A DNA stretch of 64,000 bases from Camelus bactrianus (GCF_048773025.1 NC_133547.1:46715004-46779003), one strand, 5' to 3'. Counted from the stretch's first letter, positions 22,795 through 34,620 are shown. The notes: generated by a model from the letters alone, not told the origin. Numbers and translations: made by a program.

Positions 22795-23465
22795 CATATC
22801 GAGACTCAGAACAACCAGCCAGAGACCAACGCTCCCGAGACACTTCCTCTTGCTCCACTCCCGCCCCTGCGTCCGGTTCCTCTCCTGGTGTTTTCTATTT
22901 TCTTCTTCGTCTGGACACAGGGCTTGTTTGGCTCTGTTTCGCAGCCTTCCCTAGGAAACCGTCTTGGCCTGGAGTACAGTGATGCTCAGCGTGCCTGGCT
23001 GCCTCTCGGCTCTGGGCCACGGTCTCCCAAGGCCACAGAACAACCAGGATGAAGGGGCACCTTCCTGTTAAAGTCCTGGGCAGCTACCAGGCAGAAGGGA
23101 AGTGCAGGGGCTGGCCCTGTCCCCAGAGTCACAGTGTCGTGACCCTCTCCTTCGCAGCTGCCTCCACCACCATCCCTGGGGGCAGGAGAAAGCCCTGGAT
23201 GCTGCTGCCGTGGAGAAGAAGGGACAGCGGGACAGCAGGGCCCATCCCAGGAAGGGGAAGAGTGACTCTTCAATCATGAGGCCTGGAGACCAGGGCAGGA
23301 AGCCCCCAGGACAGAGAGAGGACGGGCGGGGCAGTCCACAGGCTGGAGGGCATCGCTCAGACTCCTCCCCATGAGAGGAAAGTGACCACGCACCCAAGTG
23401 TGGGCACCTAATCTGGAGTGGCCTGCCCAAAACAAAATTGTTGTGAACCCTCATATTTTACATCA
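22795..23465. other. unassigned GC-rich sequence
   Basis: Several overlapping frames of 75-128 codons on both strands (22738-23454), as expected of GC-rich DNA with few stops. No domain, exon signature or repeat is recognised. Confidence 0.4.
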
Positions 23466-23467
23466 AA

Positions 23468-23515
23468 AAGCCAGCGCCTGGCACTTGACAGATGCTCGGC
23501 AAATGCTTACTGAAT
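23468..23515 (+). mobile_element. L2/MIR 3' tail fragment
   Basis: 'agcgcctggcacttgacag' plus 'gctcggcaaatgcttactg' is the shared terminal motif of L2 and MIR elements. Too short to separate them. Confidence 0.5.
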
Positions 23516-23689
23516 TAAACTACTGGATCCTCTGTATGAGCCCCTGATTTTGAAGCCAAACTTAAGCTCATGGTGATCCAGGGCTTCCGGCAGCCCTGCT
23601 CACGCTGTGCCCTGTCAGGAACACAGCTGAGCTGAAAGTGCCCTGGGGGCACTCTCAGACTCCCAAGCTCTCAGCTTGCCTTGTTGACC

Positions 23690-23810
23690 AGGTTCCAGGG
23701 GGTCTGGAACAAGTCACTTCTCCTTCCCAGGCCTCGGTTTCCTGGGAGTGAGATGGGATGTAGAGGAGGGGATCAGGGGGTTCAGCCAGCTCTGGGACCT
23801 CAGCTACTGA
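23690..23810 (+). mobile_element. MIR SINE fragment
   Basis: 'tggaacaagtcacttctcct' then 'tcccaggcctcggtttcctg' corresponds to the MIR 'gggcaagttacttaacct', 'tgcctcagtttcct' region, with 'agccagctctgggac' at the 3' side. Confidence 0.62.
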
Positions 23811-24124
23811 CTGTGTTCTCCACCTGGAGCATCTGGGAGGATGTGGTGCCGTGAGCATTGGGGAGATGCTTGGGGAGAAACCGAACCTCCTTGGGACAAA
23901 GTTCCTTGTGCCAAAGGAGCAGAAATGAAACAGTGCGAAATACTTTGTGCCATTTCTGACTGTCCCTCGCGTATTCCGTTTTTAGGTGTCTGGTTCCGGC
24001 CAGAGATTTAGAAAATGAGCCTCTTTGCATTGTGATTCACGTGTTATCTGTGTTAAAAAAAAATGCCAAAGTCTGCATCGTGCTTTTCAGATTTTTCAGT
24101 TCAATGAATGGGAAAACAAGTTGT

Positions 24125-24230
24125 TTATTCCTTCATCCCGAGCACATTCATTGAGCACCACAGTGTAGCAGGTGGTGGGCTGACCAGGAGACACTCAGTG
24201 AAGCAAGCAGGAAGCCATAGCACAGGGTGA
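24125..24230 (-). mobile_element. possible L2 3' end, antisense
   Basis: 'cattcattgagcaccacag' followed by a worn 'caggagacactcagtgaag' weakly recalls the reverse L2 3' end. Confidence 0.35.
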
Positions 24231-24319
24231 AAAGGGCATGTTGACGCCATGAATGAAGTGTCCCGGGTGGGTGGCCAGGGGACTCCTCGCTGCTCCTCTG
24301 GTACACACACCGTGTCACA

Positions 24320-24470
24320 TGCCCATCCCCATCACCCCCTGAAGAGTGTGCGGGTCTGTGGAGGAGGACACTGAGGCTCAGCAAGGGAATGACTCTCCTA
24401 AGATCACACAACCCATACCTTCTGACCCCAAATCCAGTGGCTGCCTCCGTTACCCCATAGCTATGCCATG
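24320..24470 (-). mobile_element. MIR SINE, antisense
   Basis: 'gaggacactgaggctcagc', 'aagggaatgactctcctaag' and 'atcacacaacccatacc' give the reverse MIR core. Confidence 0.68.
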
Positions 24471-24474
24471 AGTC

Positions 24475-24950
24475 GCCTCCCTGTAGGGTTCCTTTAGTGA
24501 ATCACTGTGGCTTTGGGAAGCCTCTCTTGTTCCCACTTACAATAATAATAGTGATAAAAGTGGTTGCTTGCCTGCTTTCTGTATAAAGCTGAGTGGTCTA
24601 ATGGGCTTGTATTACCCTTTAAGGAAATGACATGTTTGAAGATCTTTCCCTTTGGCCCTACCCTGGGGTGGACAATCATTTCCATCACCTCCCTCTGTGG
24701 AGAGCCCTGGATTTTAGCCCATCCGGAAACAGACATTTGCCCATGTTTGTGAGCTGTCAGGAGCATCCTTACCTACTGGTAAAGGGGTCCTTTCTCAGAC
24801 TTCCAGGTGTCACACTTACTTTGCTTCCCTTTTTGCCTCTCAGAAATACGATGATCCCCCTCAAAACAGAAAGCTGGGCCCCAGAAAGCAAGGCAGAGGC
24901 AGAGCCTGGTTAGACCCTTTGCCCTCTGACAACGAATTCTCTTCAGGATT
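24475..24950. other. unassigned sequence
   Basis: No recognisable gene or repeat. Frames up to 93 codons show no domain. Confidence 0.45.
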
Positions 24951-24954
24951 CTTG

Positions 24955-25060
24955 AGAGCAGGTGAATGCATTTGAATTGAACCCTGGCTTTGCTGTGTGA
25001 CTCTGGCTCAGCCATTTAACCTCTCTGAGCGTCATGAGTTTGTCTGTTTCCCAAATCTAT
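24955..25060 (+). mobile_element. MIR SINE fragment
   Basis: 'gaattgaaccctggctttgc', 'tgtgtgactctggctcagcc' and 'atttaacctctctgagcgtc' are in MIR order. The 3' third is missing. Confidence 0.8.
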
Positions 25061-25174
25061 CAACAGCACATCTCACAAAAGGTTTCAAGGATTTACAAAG
25101 CAGTTTGTCCACAGTAACCTCCTTTATGAAAGGAGGGTGCATACCCCCTGGGGTATGTGGGCAAGGTGGCGTGA

Positions 25175-25335
25175 ATATCAGAAAGATCTTGGACTTCGGA
25201 GTTGGAAGATCCAATTTCAAACCCTGAATGTGCCTCTTACGTGCTGAGTGACCTTGAAACAGTCTCCCAACAGCCCTGAGATGCAGCAGCAAAATCGGGA
25301 GATCGGTGGCACCTGCCCCACTCACCTCACTGCAG
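25175..25335 (+). mobile_element. MIR SINE
   Basis: 'gatcttggacttcggagttg', 'atttcaaaccctgaatgtg' and 'gctgagtgaccttgaaacag' are in order and give the head and centre of a MIR. The 3' part is worn. Confidence 0.75.
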
Positions 25336-25339
25336 GGTT

Positions 25340-27925
25340 TTCTAACCAGGAGGTCTGGGAGGGATGGACACTGGTCAGTGCCACGACCAAGACTGGTTTC
25401 TCCTTTAGTAGCTGCAGTTCTTAAAGGGGACAGAGGTCTTATGAGCTTCGGGATCCTGCCCAGACAAGGAAGGGAAGCTGGCAACCTCTTCCTGCCTTGG
25501 CTTCCCTCCTAGGCTCCTCCACGGGCAACATCACCCAGGTCAGGCATCTGCGCTCTCAGACACCTTTCCCCGGGCCTGCCCTCTTCCCGCTGGAGCACAC
25601 CCACTGCTCCAGCTAGTCAGCCTCCTTCTTCACCTTCTCTAGGAAATGCAGGGGCTGCCAGCTGGCCTTGGCACCCATGCTGGGGCCCCTCTTTCTCACA
25701 TCACAGAGCTCCTCCAGCCAGGTCTGGTTCCCTAGTTTTGGGTACCCTCTACCATGAGGGCTCAACCCAGCGGAAGTTACCGAGAAATGGCCGGGTTATC
25801 AACTGTATAGCTGGACCCCTTGGAGGTCCCCTGGTGGGCAGCCTATCCCGGGCTGCTCTTTGAGCTGAGTGGCTCAGGTGTACTGCTCTGCCCCGCAGGG
25901 CTCCCCAGCCCACGAGGACCCATTCGCCTGCTGGAAATTTGCCGGCCACATCCAGGTGGCCGGCGAGGGTGTGACAACTTCACAAATAAGGAAAACCGGG
26001 ATAAGAGGCAATGTTTGCCTCTGTGAAACAAGTTGGTGATAATTTGGTGATAATCCTGATTAGGCTGCCCCCAAACCATTGTTCCCTCCGCAGCAACGCT
26101 CTTCCATTTTTTCTAGAAATCAAAGGCCATGTCTGTTCACCTTTGCTTTGAAGTAGTCCGTCTATTTGCTTATTTGATTCAGACGAGGTGAGACCCATAT
26201 AACTCTGCTTTTCATGTAAAATGTTCCTCCTTTGAGCCACAGCTCCAGAAGAACCCAATGTTTATGGAATGAAAAAGGATACAGTGACCATTGACTAAAT
26301 AGAAAATATGTGTTCAAATTAGAAGCCAAGATGTCAGTAATCATTGACCATAAGCCACCTGTCAACACGACCTGAGGTGGGAAATGCTGAATCAGTGCTG
26401 TTGTTTCTGGAATTTCCAACATCAGATCTTCTCAGAGAATGGTGTTCTCCATATGGTATGCTGGCCTTAAAAGTATGTAACCTATAAAAATTGCATAAAT
26501 ATACTTAATGTTTTTCTTGCATATATTTCGAAAATAATTTTTGAAGAAAATCCGTAAGTATTTCTACATGATATCACACAGAATACAGTTGAGAAAAGCT
26601 GCCTAAAAGAGTACAGAGACAGATCCTGTGGTTCCCAGGTACCAGGGCCCAGGTCCAGCCCGGAGCAGCTCAGCAAGATAAGTGTCAGGAGTGTCCAGTC
26701 CCACGCAGCTCTTGCGGACTTGAGCTCTGAGGCTCTCCAACCCTGCTGATGATGTCCTCTTCCACTGAGGGGTATAAATAAAGCCACTAAGCGATCAGTT
26801 CAGTCAGCCTTCTACACCTAGGGTTTCTCCCTACAATTCAAAGGTACAGCTCAGCTTTTTCTCCTTTTTCACTTTCTCGTCTGAGCCGGCATCAGGAACC
26901 ACGGCCTTCCTTCAGTCAGTCCAGTTGAGAGCTGGACCGGACCCATGAGGCCATCAGTCCACCTTGCACCCCAGCTCCATGGACAGCCACTGACTGAATA
27001 TTTCCCTGATGAGGAACCCATTGTTTCGGGCCACTGTCTGTTCTCTTTTCATCACTCAGCTGTTGATCCTCATAGTGAGCTGAAATTGGCCTCCCTGAGA
27101 GTTTTACCACTGGCCCCACTGCATTCCTAGGAAATCACGCAGCAATTGCCTTCTTTCACATGACTGCCTTGCAAATAGATGAGAACAATTCTCCAGCTGA
27201 AATGTCCCAGGACCCTCAACTTGGGGAGCACAGTGGTTCTTAATCATTCGGAAGCTTTTGGGCCCCACCCCAGAATCCCAGGAAAACTGTGGATCATCCT
27301 TCCGGAAAAACACGCACATTCAAGTCTGCATATACCTCTCCCTCTTCTGAGCCCCTCCACAGATCCCTTAAGAGTCCACAGGCATGAGGTAGGAAACTTG
27401 CCCTGCAACTCCAAAGCCAGATGCCATCGGAGAAGGAAGGGAGCTCATGACACGCTCTCCTGACTTCACAGGTGAAGACTCAGATGCACCTGGCTTGCTG
27501 GACCAGATGTCAGGCATCCACTGTGAGATCTGAGAGGTGGTAGAGGGATCGCCAGGGCAGGTTATCCAAGGAAGGCTGAGAGTGGCTTTGGTGTTTCTCC
27601 CGAGGAAGGAGATGGGTGAGTGCTGCAGCCCTGGCCCATCTCCCTCGCATCACCTGCGCCTGCCCCAGGGAAGAAGAGGGACTCACTCCATCTGCAGAAT
27701 TCGGGCAGAATGAGCTGGGCTTGCTGGGCCGGCCTGCACCTCTCTCCTCTGGGCCAGCCTCCCCGCCGGCCGCCCAGCCTTCCCTCCTGCTCCCACTCCT
27801 AGTTCTTACCCAGATGGGCCTGAACGAGCTTTCTCCATAGAACTGCTGATAGTTTGGCCTCTGTTGGCTGCTCCTTGGTTCTGTTTCTCAAATTTTTCTG
27901 AACTGAGGCAGGCAAGAGGGGCCCC
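25340..27925. other. unassigned sequence
   Basis: About 2.6 kb with no recognisable gene or firmly assignable repeat. Near 27228-27290 'agtggttcttaatcattcg' could be a worn hAT end, but too little remains. Overlapping frames up to 150 codons (25032-25484, minus) lack domains. A CpG-containing G/C-rich patch lies at 27700-27790. Confidence 0.4.
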
Positions 27926-27929
27926 TTCC

Positions 27930-28060
27930 CAATTAATCTCATCTTACACATAAATGTGGAATTATATGGTGTATACTGCTTTGTAAGCTTTTTAGTTTTG
28001 GCTTAACAGTATATCATGATGTTTTTTCCATGTCATTAAATATTCTAGATTTCAGAAGGA
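27930..28060 (-). mobile_element. old LINE-1 3' fragment, antisense
   Basis: 'tgctttgtaagctttttag', 'ggcttaacagtatatcatg' and 'tttttccatgtcattaaat' match antisense 3' sequence common to old L1M elements. Confidence 0.6.
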
Positions 28061-28362
28061 TTCTGGAGGGAGGGATGGAGGGAAAAGACAGACAGAGAGA
28101 TTCAGGGAGAAAGCACAAAGGACAGGGAAGTCCAGGCTCAGAGCGGGCGCGGGCTTTGGTCACGGAGCCTCAGTGGTGACACTTAGCATACTCGGGGGGT
28201 CCTGAGGGCCATGGCGAGGTGCTGCTCGGTCTCTGAGAAGCCCAGAGGTGATCTGACTTCCCGGGCAGAATTATACATTCATGATTGGTTGGCAAAGAAG
28301 CCAGACACGGAACCAGCACCACTGCCCCTCGGACAGTGACATGGCCTCTTGACCTTTGGCAT

Positions 28363-28466
28363 TTTTTGTTGTTGATGTTGTTGTTAGAGGAGGTGCTGAG
28401 GACTGAACTCAGGACCTTGTGTATGCTAAGCATGGGCTCTGTGACCGAGTTATACCCTCCCCCAAC
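28363..28466 (-). mobile_element. Vic-1-type SINE (camelid), antisense
   Basis: On the minus strand the element reads from a 'gggggagggtataactcgg' head to a T-rich (on plus) tail with GTT repeats. The B box reads 'gagttcagtcct', slightly worn. It is flanked by CCTTTGGCAT (28353-28362) and CCTTTAGCAT (28467-28476), a 10-bp target duplication with one mismatch. Confidence 0.92.
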
Positions 28467-28542
28467 CCTTTAGCATCCTGGTTATCCTCCAGGGATGAGA
28501 ACTGTTTTGGCAGTGACCTCGTAGAGTGTGATTTTATCTTTA

Positions 28543-28863
28543 TTGTTCTGCTATTTTTTTAAAATTTGAAACAATTTTTTTTATTGAAGTATAATTGATT
28601 AACAATGTGTTAATTTCAGGTGTACAGCACAGGGATTCAGTTATACATATATATTCCTTTTCATATTCTTTCTCATTATTGGCTATTACAGGGTATTGAA
28701 TATAGTTCCCTGTGCCGTACAGTGGGACCTTGTTGTTTATCTATTTTATATACGTTAGTTAGTATCTCCAAATTCTGAACTCCCAATTTATCCTTTGGTA
28801 GCCCTAAATTTGTTTTCTATGTCTGTGAGTCTGTTTTATAAATAAGTTCATTTCTGTTCTTTT
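28543..28863 (-). mobile_element. LINE-1 3' end, artiodactyl type, severely 5'-truncated
   Basis: Only the last ~320 bases of an L1 (3' UTR and tail) are present in antisense: 'ttattgaagtataattgatt', 'aatatagttccctgtgcc' and 'ttgttgtttatctattttat' are hallmark blocks. A perfect 14-bp target duplication, TGATTTTATCTTTA, lies at 28529-28542 and 28864-28877, so both ends are intact and truncation happened at insertion. No open frame remains. Confidence 0.93.
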
Positions 28864-28879
28864 TGATTTTATCTTTAAA

Positions 28880-29810
28880 CATCCATAGATTTTTTTCAAT
28901 TAAAACATTTTTCATTTTTGTTTTACCAAAGTGTTCTAAACGTCCCTCCAGCTCCATCCCTTCTTGAGATGTTTCCCCTGCACTGCACCCCCCTCCCCCA
29001 CACCCCTCATTCCCAGCAGGCAGCCACTCCTGCACCCAGGCACCCTCTGTCCCAGCCTGTATCACCACGTGGTGAAACAATCTGAAAGCTCATTGCTGGC
29101 AGGACCTGAGTGCCACTCACCTTTGTCTCCCTGGAGCCAGCTAGCAAAGCATCTGGTCGGGTGATGGTCAAACTGTGCCAAACCGTGCCTGGGGACCCCA
29201 GAAAGGAGGAGGTGGCATAGGGACTGTAGGTGCAGCTCCAGGGTCCTGGCTCTTCCACTTTAATAAGGGTACCTTTGCCTGTTCTAGTTCAAGTATTGGG
29301 CTTCCAAGTGAGATTTCACTTTGAAACAAAAAGGTTTGAGAATCTCCAGTGTAGTCGGTTCTCAGCTTATACGTCTTCCAGATATTGAAGGCAACATGAA
29401 GGAGACAAAGGTTAATATCTGAGTGCCATCCTGCTTCCCTTCTCCTTCCCTAGTCCCCATCTTAGACTCCCTATCCTGGCCCTTCCCTTTTAGAAAAGGA
29501 TCAAATACCTGTTGTCGAATGAAAATGTTTGTCCTTTGTTCAAGGAACTTCATCAGTGACAAGCCAGAGAAAGATATTTCTAAGGAACAGGAAATCTTTA
29601 TGGCTAAAGCTCTCCAACTTTATTCTCTTAAAGCACAACCAAATCAATGGGCATTTATGTGTGAGTGTTCTCAGGGACTCCAAGATGCATCCTGGTATCT
29701 TGCGGTTAAGTTAGTAAGCTAACACCTGAACATCTGGTAAGTGTGACATTGTAAGTCCCCTGGGAGCAGGGCCAGCTGCAAAACTGCCCTGGACACTGTG
29801 TAACTGAAAA
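28880..29810. other. unassigned sequence
   Basis: No recognisable gene or repeat. Frames of 60-100 codons show no domain. Confidence 0.45.
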
Positions 29811-29814
29811 CAGC

Positions 29815-29984
29815 ACCTGCGGTGGAAAGAATAAGGGCTCTGGGTCCCAACGTCTGGATTTTGGTCTCCACTGACCGCTTTATAACTGTGTTTCCAGGCA
29901 CATTATTTACCTCTGTGTCTTGCATTCTTTCTCCCAGAGTTCTTTATTCTGACGATTAAATAAGATAGTATATGTGAACATCTT
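29815..29984 (+). mobile_element. MIR SINE
   Basis: 'ataagggctctgggtcccaa', 'cgtctggattttggtctcc' and 'acattatttacctctgtg' are in MIR order. The 3' end 'gattaaataagatagtatat' is followed directly by the target site of the next SINE. Confidence 0.78.
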
Positions 29985-30000
29985 TTATAAAGACCTATTT

Positions 30001-30136
30001 AGTTTATGTTTTGTTTTGTTTTGTCAGGGGAGATAATTTGGTTTATTTATTTTCTAAATGGAGGTACTGAGGATTGAACCCAGGACCTCGTGCATGCTAA
30101 GCCCCGTGCTCTGCCACTGAGCTACACCCTCCCCTC
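30001..30136 (-). mobile_element. Vic-1-type SINE (camelid), antisense
   Basis: Antisense copy with a worn tRNA-like head (B box as 'gattgaacccagg' on plus) and a T/A-rich tail to the left including (GTTTT)n. A perfect 16-bp target duplication TTATAAAGACCTATTT lies at 29985-30000 and 30137-30152, the longest in the window. Confidence 0.95.
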
Positions 30137-30154
30137 TTATAAAGACCTATTTTA

Positions 30155-32305
30155 AAATGCTGACTATTATTGATGTTGATGATCAGCCTGAACTTTGAAG
30201 AAGGGGGATCTTTTCAAAGGGAATCTTGTCCTGGAGAGATGAGGCCCCAGGGATTTCAGACATTTCCTTTGCCAAGTGGCTTTGGCTCTATCCCCACCTC
30301 TGAAAAGAAGGAGGGTCTCCTATTTCCAACCCCAGGTCTGCGGAATCGCTGGTCTGAGGGGTCCGGGAACACTGGGTGTGCCGATGGGAAAGGACAGTCC
30401 AAGCAAGTACGGCCTCTTTCCAGGAAGGGCCGGCCACGCTCTGGTGTTTAATAGCCCCTGACCCTTACTCATGAACTCGATGGAGAGTGACCAATGGCTT
30501 AACTGGAGGGCTGGCAGCAGCCAAACATGCCGGGCAGGTCTGTGCCGTTCAAGGCACAGATGGAAGTGTCTTTCATCTCCCAGCAGCCCCTGACCCCTCA
30601 GCTTAGGGTAGCCATGGAGGGGGCTGCTGGGGACAGGAAGCTCACTGATAGCCTGAATTTAGAAGTGGAAGCCAACGTGCCAAGGAAGTCGCGGCCCTGA
30701 GGTCTAAGTAGCAGCTGCAAGGTGGCCAAACCCAGACTGGAACCCGTTCCTTCTGGTTCCAAGTCCCAGCATCCTCCTGGGGCATCGGTGGCCTCTGCTC
30801 TTCCAGAGGGGACATAGCCTAGAACGTCACACTGCAGCCTCCCCGTCCCGTCTTCCCTGACTCCCAGTGCTTTGGCTGTCTCACCCGGGCTTAAGTTTGA
30901 TCACATTGTAACATAAGTTCTAAGAAAAAAATGTTCACAGTCTACCAGTGTTGACTTAAATTAATTTTTCAAATGTTACTTAAATATGTACCTGTATAAA
31001 ACGAGATATAAACTACTAAATCACACAGCCCTAAATCTGAAGTCCGTGTACAGATTAACCATCATGAAAAGAATAAAACAAGTAAAGCTCAAAGTGTCTA
31101 ATGGAATGGAATGGGAGAGGTGGTTTTGCAGGAAGTCAGTTGCCCTGGTGAGATGACAGCCATGGGACCGGTTCCTTGGCTCCTGGCTTGCCCCAAACTG
31201 CATGGCAGCCGCTCTCCTGGAATAACTGCAAAACCTCAGTGTGATGGTAACACATGGCCTTCACCCAGAACAAGCACGTTATTTCCCCACTGCATCTGCC
31301 TCTGTTCTTGACTTGTTTGTTCATGCCGGTTACAGTGCTGTTGAGTATTGCTGAGTGTCAAGAACAGCCTTGACGTGCAGTCCTCGGTTATATGCGTTGT
31401 CGGGGGATTCAGAATATGCTTGCACTTTAAATGAAAACAGTGCATATGAAGATTCTCCATACAAAGCTGGTGGATCCCCTGGAATAAGTCTACTGGTGGC
31501 TGGTCCTGGGACTTTGAGGAAGGAAAAACAAGCCCTTGATAAGATGTCAGGTGGGGACTGTGCTCCATACTGCCCCCTCGTGGCGGGCTTCTTCTCCACA
31601 CCTTCCCTGGTGTCCACCTTCCCAGCACATTTCTAGAGAAGTGAGACTCTGCCTGAAAGGGATAAGGGGCTGGAGGATAAAAACAATGGATGTTGGCATG
31701 TTGACGTTGCTGGGGGTCTTAGGCAACAGAATAGGTATGGGGGCTGGACTAACCTAGGTCATGGTTAAGTCTGAGCTCTTTGTCTCGCACGACACCTCCT
31801 CCCTTGCTTCGCACAGCCACTGCTGAGGGTAGCATTGTTATCGCTGAAAAGCAGCCTGATGTCTATCCTGGAGGAAGAGCCTCAGATCCTGGGAGAGGGG
31901 ATGTGGTACCTCCCGGAGTAGGTGATGGGACTGAAAGGAGGGAACTCCAAAGGCAGAAACAGCAAGAAGTGTGAGCCCAGTAGGGTGGGGAGTGGGAGCG
32001 GGTAGCCTCCTTGCTTCCTCTAGGCTCCTTCTGGACCCCACCTGCCGGCACCTCCCATCTCTCAGGGATGCTGGAGAGGGGTTGCCTGCCCCAGGAGCAG
32101 GGTTTGGACCACGAGGCCATCCGGAGAGCTCCAGACTCTCCAGCCCCAACTGTGTCCATGATAAAGTGCTGACTCGGACCCTCGTGGTTTCAATGGCATT
32201 CCCAGAGGCTGCAGGAGACAGCTCCCAAACACCTGAGGGCTGGAATCATGTCCTCTTCACCACCCTGTCCCCTCTCAGGGGTCAGAATTCCACCCATTTG
32301 TGCAG
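30155..32305. other. unassigned sequence
   Basis: About 2.1 kb without a recognisable gene or repeat family. It holds the CTCF-like site at 31569-31583. Overlapping frames of 90-130 codons (31236-31636 and 31838-32315, both strands) have no recognisable domain. Confidence 0.4.
31569..31583 (-). promoter_or_regulatory. CTCF-like binding motif
   Basis: On the minus strand the sequence is CCACGAGGGGGCAGT, which fits the CTCF core CCASYAGRKGGCR except at the S/Y position pair, where a G stands in a tolerated slot. CTCF sites anchor chromatin loops and insulators, and the motif points leftward. Occupancy cannot be known from sequence. Confidence 0.5.
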
Positions 32306-32309
32306 CCCC

Positions 32310-32530
32310 AGCTGAAATGCACTGGAATCACACAGCCCAGCGTTCACATTCCAGTTCTGTTGCTTACTGATTGAGCCAAAGTTCTTGACACCTGTGAGCT
32401 CCAGCTCTCTCACCTGTAAAGTGGGAGTGATGGTGCTGCTTTCTCAGTCCTGTGTGAGAATTAAAAGGATAAGGTCTTCAGGACTCACAGCCCCGTGACT
32501 AGCACACGTGGCACTCGGTGATTTAGGACC
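32310..32530 (+). mobile_element. MIR SINE, nearly full unit
   Basis: 'gttcacattccagttctgtt', 'gcttactgattgagccaaag', 'ctctcacctgtaaagtggg' and 'gtgtgagaattaaaaggat' run through to 'gcacacgtggcactcggtg'. Confidence 0.87.
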
Positions 32531-32534
32531 TCTG

Positions 32535-33250
32535 TGCCCTCTTAGCCGGGGCAGGCCACATCCTGGTGAGTTGACTACTTTTGAAACCCTCCTGGATGTT
32601 CAGAAGCTCCCATTCCAGGGATCTCCAGTGCTAAGCACCCCCAGCCATGCCACACTGATGGCTCCATGACCTGGTGACAGTGACCACCATCCACTGGCTG
32701 TACCGCTGGTGTCGCTGAAAATGCTGTCACTCTTCCCCAAACAAGGATAAGCCTGGGTTTTGTATCATGATTTTCATTTTTCTCCCCAAAGGACTTTCCC
32801 ACACACACAGTGACCTGCTGTGTGCGCCTCCTCTTTGGCCCCTGTTGGGTATGTGTTGTGCTCTAGCCTGGAATTGTGGTGAAGCCAAGAGCTATTCTGA
32901 GATTTTCTTTAGCCTCACAGCTATTTCAGGCCCCAGCTTAGACGTGGGGAGAGAACCCAGCACCCTCTGCCTGTGTCTCGGCCACAACTTCCAAGACTGG
33001 TCCTTTTATGTTCCTGACACGCTCAGATCCAAAATAGCCCCTGCCCGGAGACGGTGACTGGAACTGGCTTGGATGGAGCAGGGACATGCACGTGCCACCC
33101 AGTCTGCAGCCAAGTGAGAGAGGGTTCTGGAAAGGTTATGTCTGGGGGTTCAGATGCGCTCTGGAGAGGCAGGCAGGGTTGTATCCCTGCTCCATGTACT
33201 GGCAGGCTTCCGGTCCGGTCCCAGCCCTCTGAGTTCTCAGTTTATATGCT
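32535..33250. other. unassigned sequence
   Basis: No recognisable gene or repeat. Confidence 0.45.
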
Positions 33251-33254
33251 TCCA

Positions 33255-33360
33255 TCCATGCCACAGATACCACAGCGTGCCTGCTATAGGCCAGACCCGG
33301 GCTCTAGAGGTGCAGCCGTGGACAAAACAGACAAAAATCCTTGCTCTCATGGAATCATGT
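33255..33360 (-). mobile_element. L2 LINE 3' end, antisense
   Basis: 'tgcctgctataggccagac', 'gtggacaaaacagacaaaa' and 'tccttgctctcatggaatc' are the reverse complement of the L2 3' end. Confidence 0.82.
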
Positions 33361-33469
33361 AACAAAAATCATCATAACTCATTTGCATTGGCCTTTCTAC
33401 TTTGCAAAGCACTTCTCATACCCTCTCTTAATAGAAAATGCTACTGAGCACTCTGTGCTAACGTGATAT

Positions 33470-33665
33470 GTGTAGTTCTAACTTGCCTGTTCTCGCTTAA
33501 TCCTGCGAGTGCTCCTCTGACTTAGACACGCCTCCATTTTACTGACGAGGAGATGGAGACTCCAGAAGAGTCAGCAGATTACGTAAGGTCCACACAGCCA
33601 GGACGCAGGAATCTGAACTCACATGTGTGTGACTTTCAGGCTCAGCAAGATCTTAACCACTACGC
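33470..33665 (-). mobile_element. MIR SINE, antisense
   Basis: 'cctccattttactgacgagg', 'agatggagactccagaagag', 'gtaaggtccacacagccag' and 'agatcttaaccactacgca' are reverse MIR blocks, including the typical end 'cttaaccactacgct'. Confidence 0.88.
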
Positions 33666-33669
33666 ACAG

Positions 33670-34575
33670 AGAAGCGGGTGGTGGCATCCACTTACAGAAG
33701 CAGGGGCTCAGTGAGACGCAGGGTACCAAAGGCAAGTTCCATTCTGTGAAATGATGGGACATCAAGGGTGGGGGAATGCTGAATTACCCCAATGCCAGAC
33801 TCCTTCCATCTCAGCGCCAGAGGACGGGGGACTGGACTCTGCTCAGGCACCTTTGGGCTGAACGGCACTCCGTGCACTGTGGGTCAGCCCACCCCAGGGC
33901 TGGACACTGGGATGGTTCCACAGTCCTTCCTGTCTGCAAGGAACCCTCTGCCCCAACCTGCCCACTTGGCAGCCCCCTTGGAAGGTCTCTTCCTTGAACG
34001 CAGTCCGCCCACCTTGGCTCTGATTTGCTTCTTTTCTCCCCTCAATAGAAAAACATATTTCAGACGGGGCGTGTGGTTGCCCCGACATCCCCAGCATGCC
34101 TACAGCTTTCCACGCACAGATCTAATACAGAGCTCATCTCACTGTTTGGGAACAGACCTGCCTCCTGCCTGTCTGCGCCACTCCACAGCACATTGCTGAC
34201 ACCGCTAGGGGCTCACCCAGGGTTACTGAGTGAGTGTTAAAGGAACTGAGAACCTGTAGCCATTTTTAGTTGCATGGAGAGATTGGCTTATTATCTGATC
34301 ATAGCTGCCCCACAGAAGAGAAAAAGTCCTTTTGATCTTTCCTACAGGCTGGGTCACGATGTTAATGTGGTCTGTGGTGTTCAGCAAATATCTGTGGCTT
34401 CTGAGCATTACTGCCTGGAGGCATTTCTGAAGGCTTTGGCTGACATTCCAATCCCTAGTCCACCTGAACCAGATACCCTAGTGTGAGATGCCTGAGGTCT
34501 GAAGCAAGCTGGTATCTGAACCACATCCTCCCAGCCACCAAAGAAACGGACTACTTTGGGGATGTCTAGGAGGAC
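33670..34575. other. unassigned sequence
   Basis: No recognisable gene or repeat. A 135-codon plus frame (33792-34199) has no domain. Confidence 0.42.
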
Positions 34576-34588
34576 ACAGAGGGAGGTG

Positions 34589-34620
34589 TATGTATGTATG
34601 TATGTATGTATGTATGTATT
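34589..34620. repeat. (TATG)n microsatellite in a SINE tail
   Basis: About eight TATG units at the 3' end of the antisense SINE. A-rich retroposon tails commonly seed such repeats. Confidence 0.9.

Noticed and set aside
27228-27310. possible hAT element end
   Set aside because: Only about 15 bases look like an hAT terminus and no second end is visible.
32767-33057. 96-codon plus-strand frame starting with a hydrophobic stretch
   Set aside because: No recognisable domain, start context or exon structure; composition matches GC-rich non-coding DNA.
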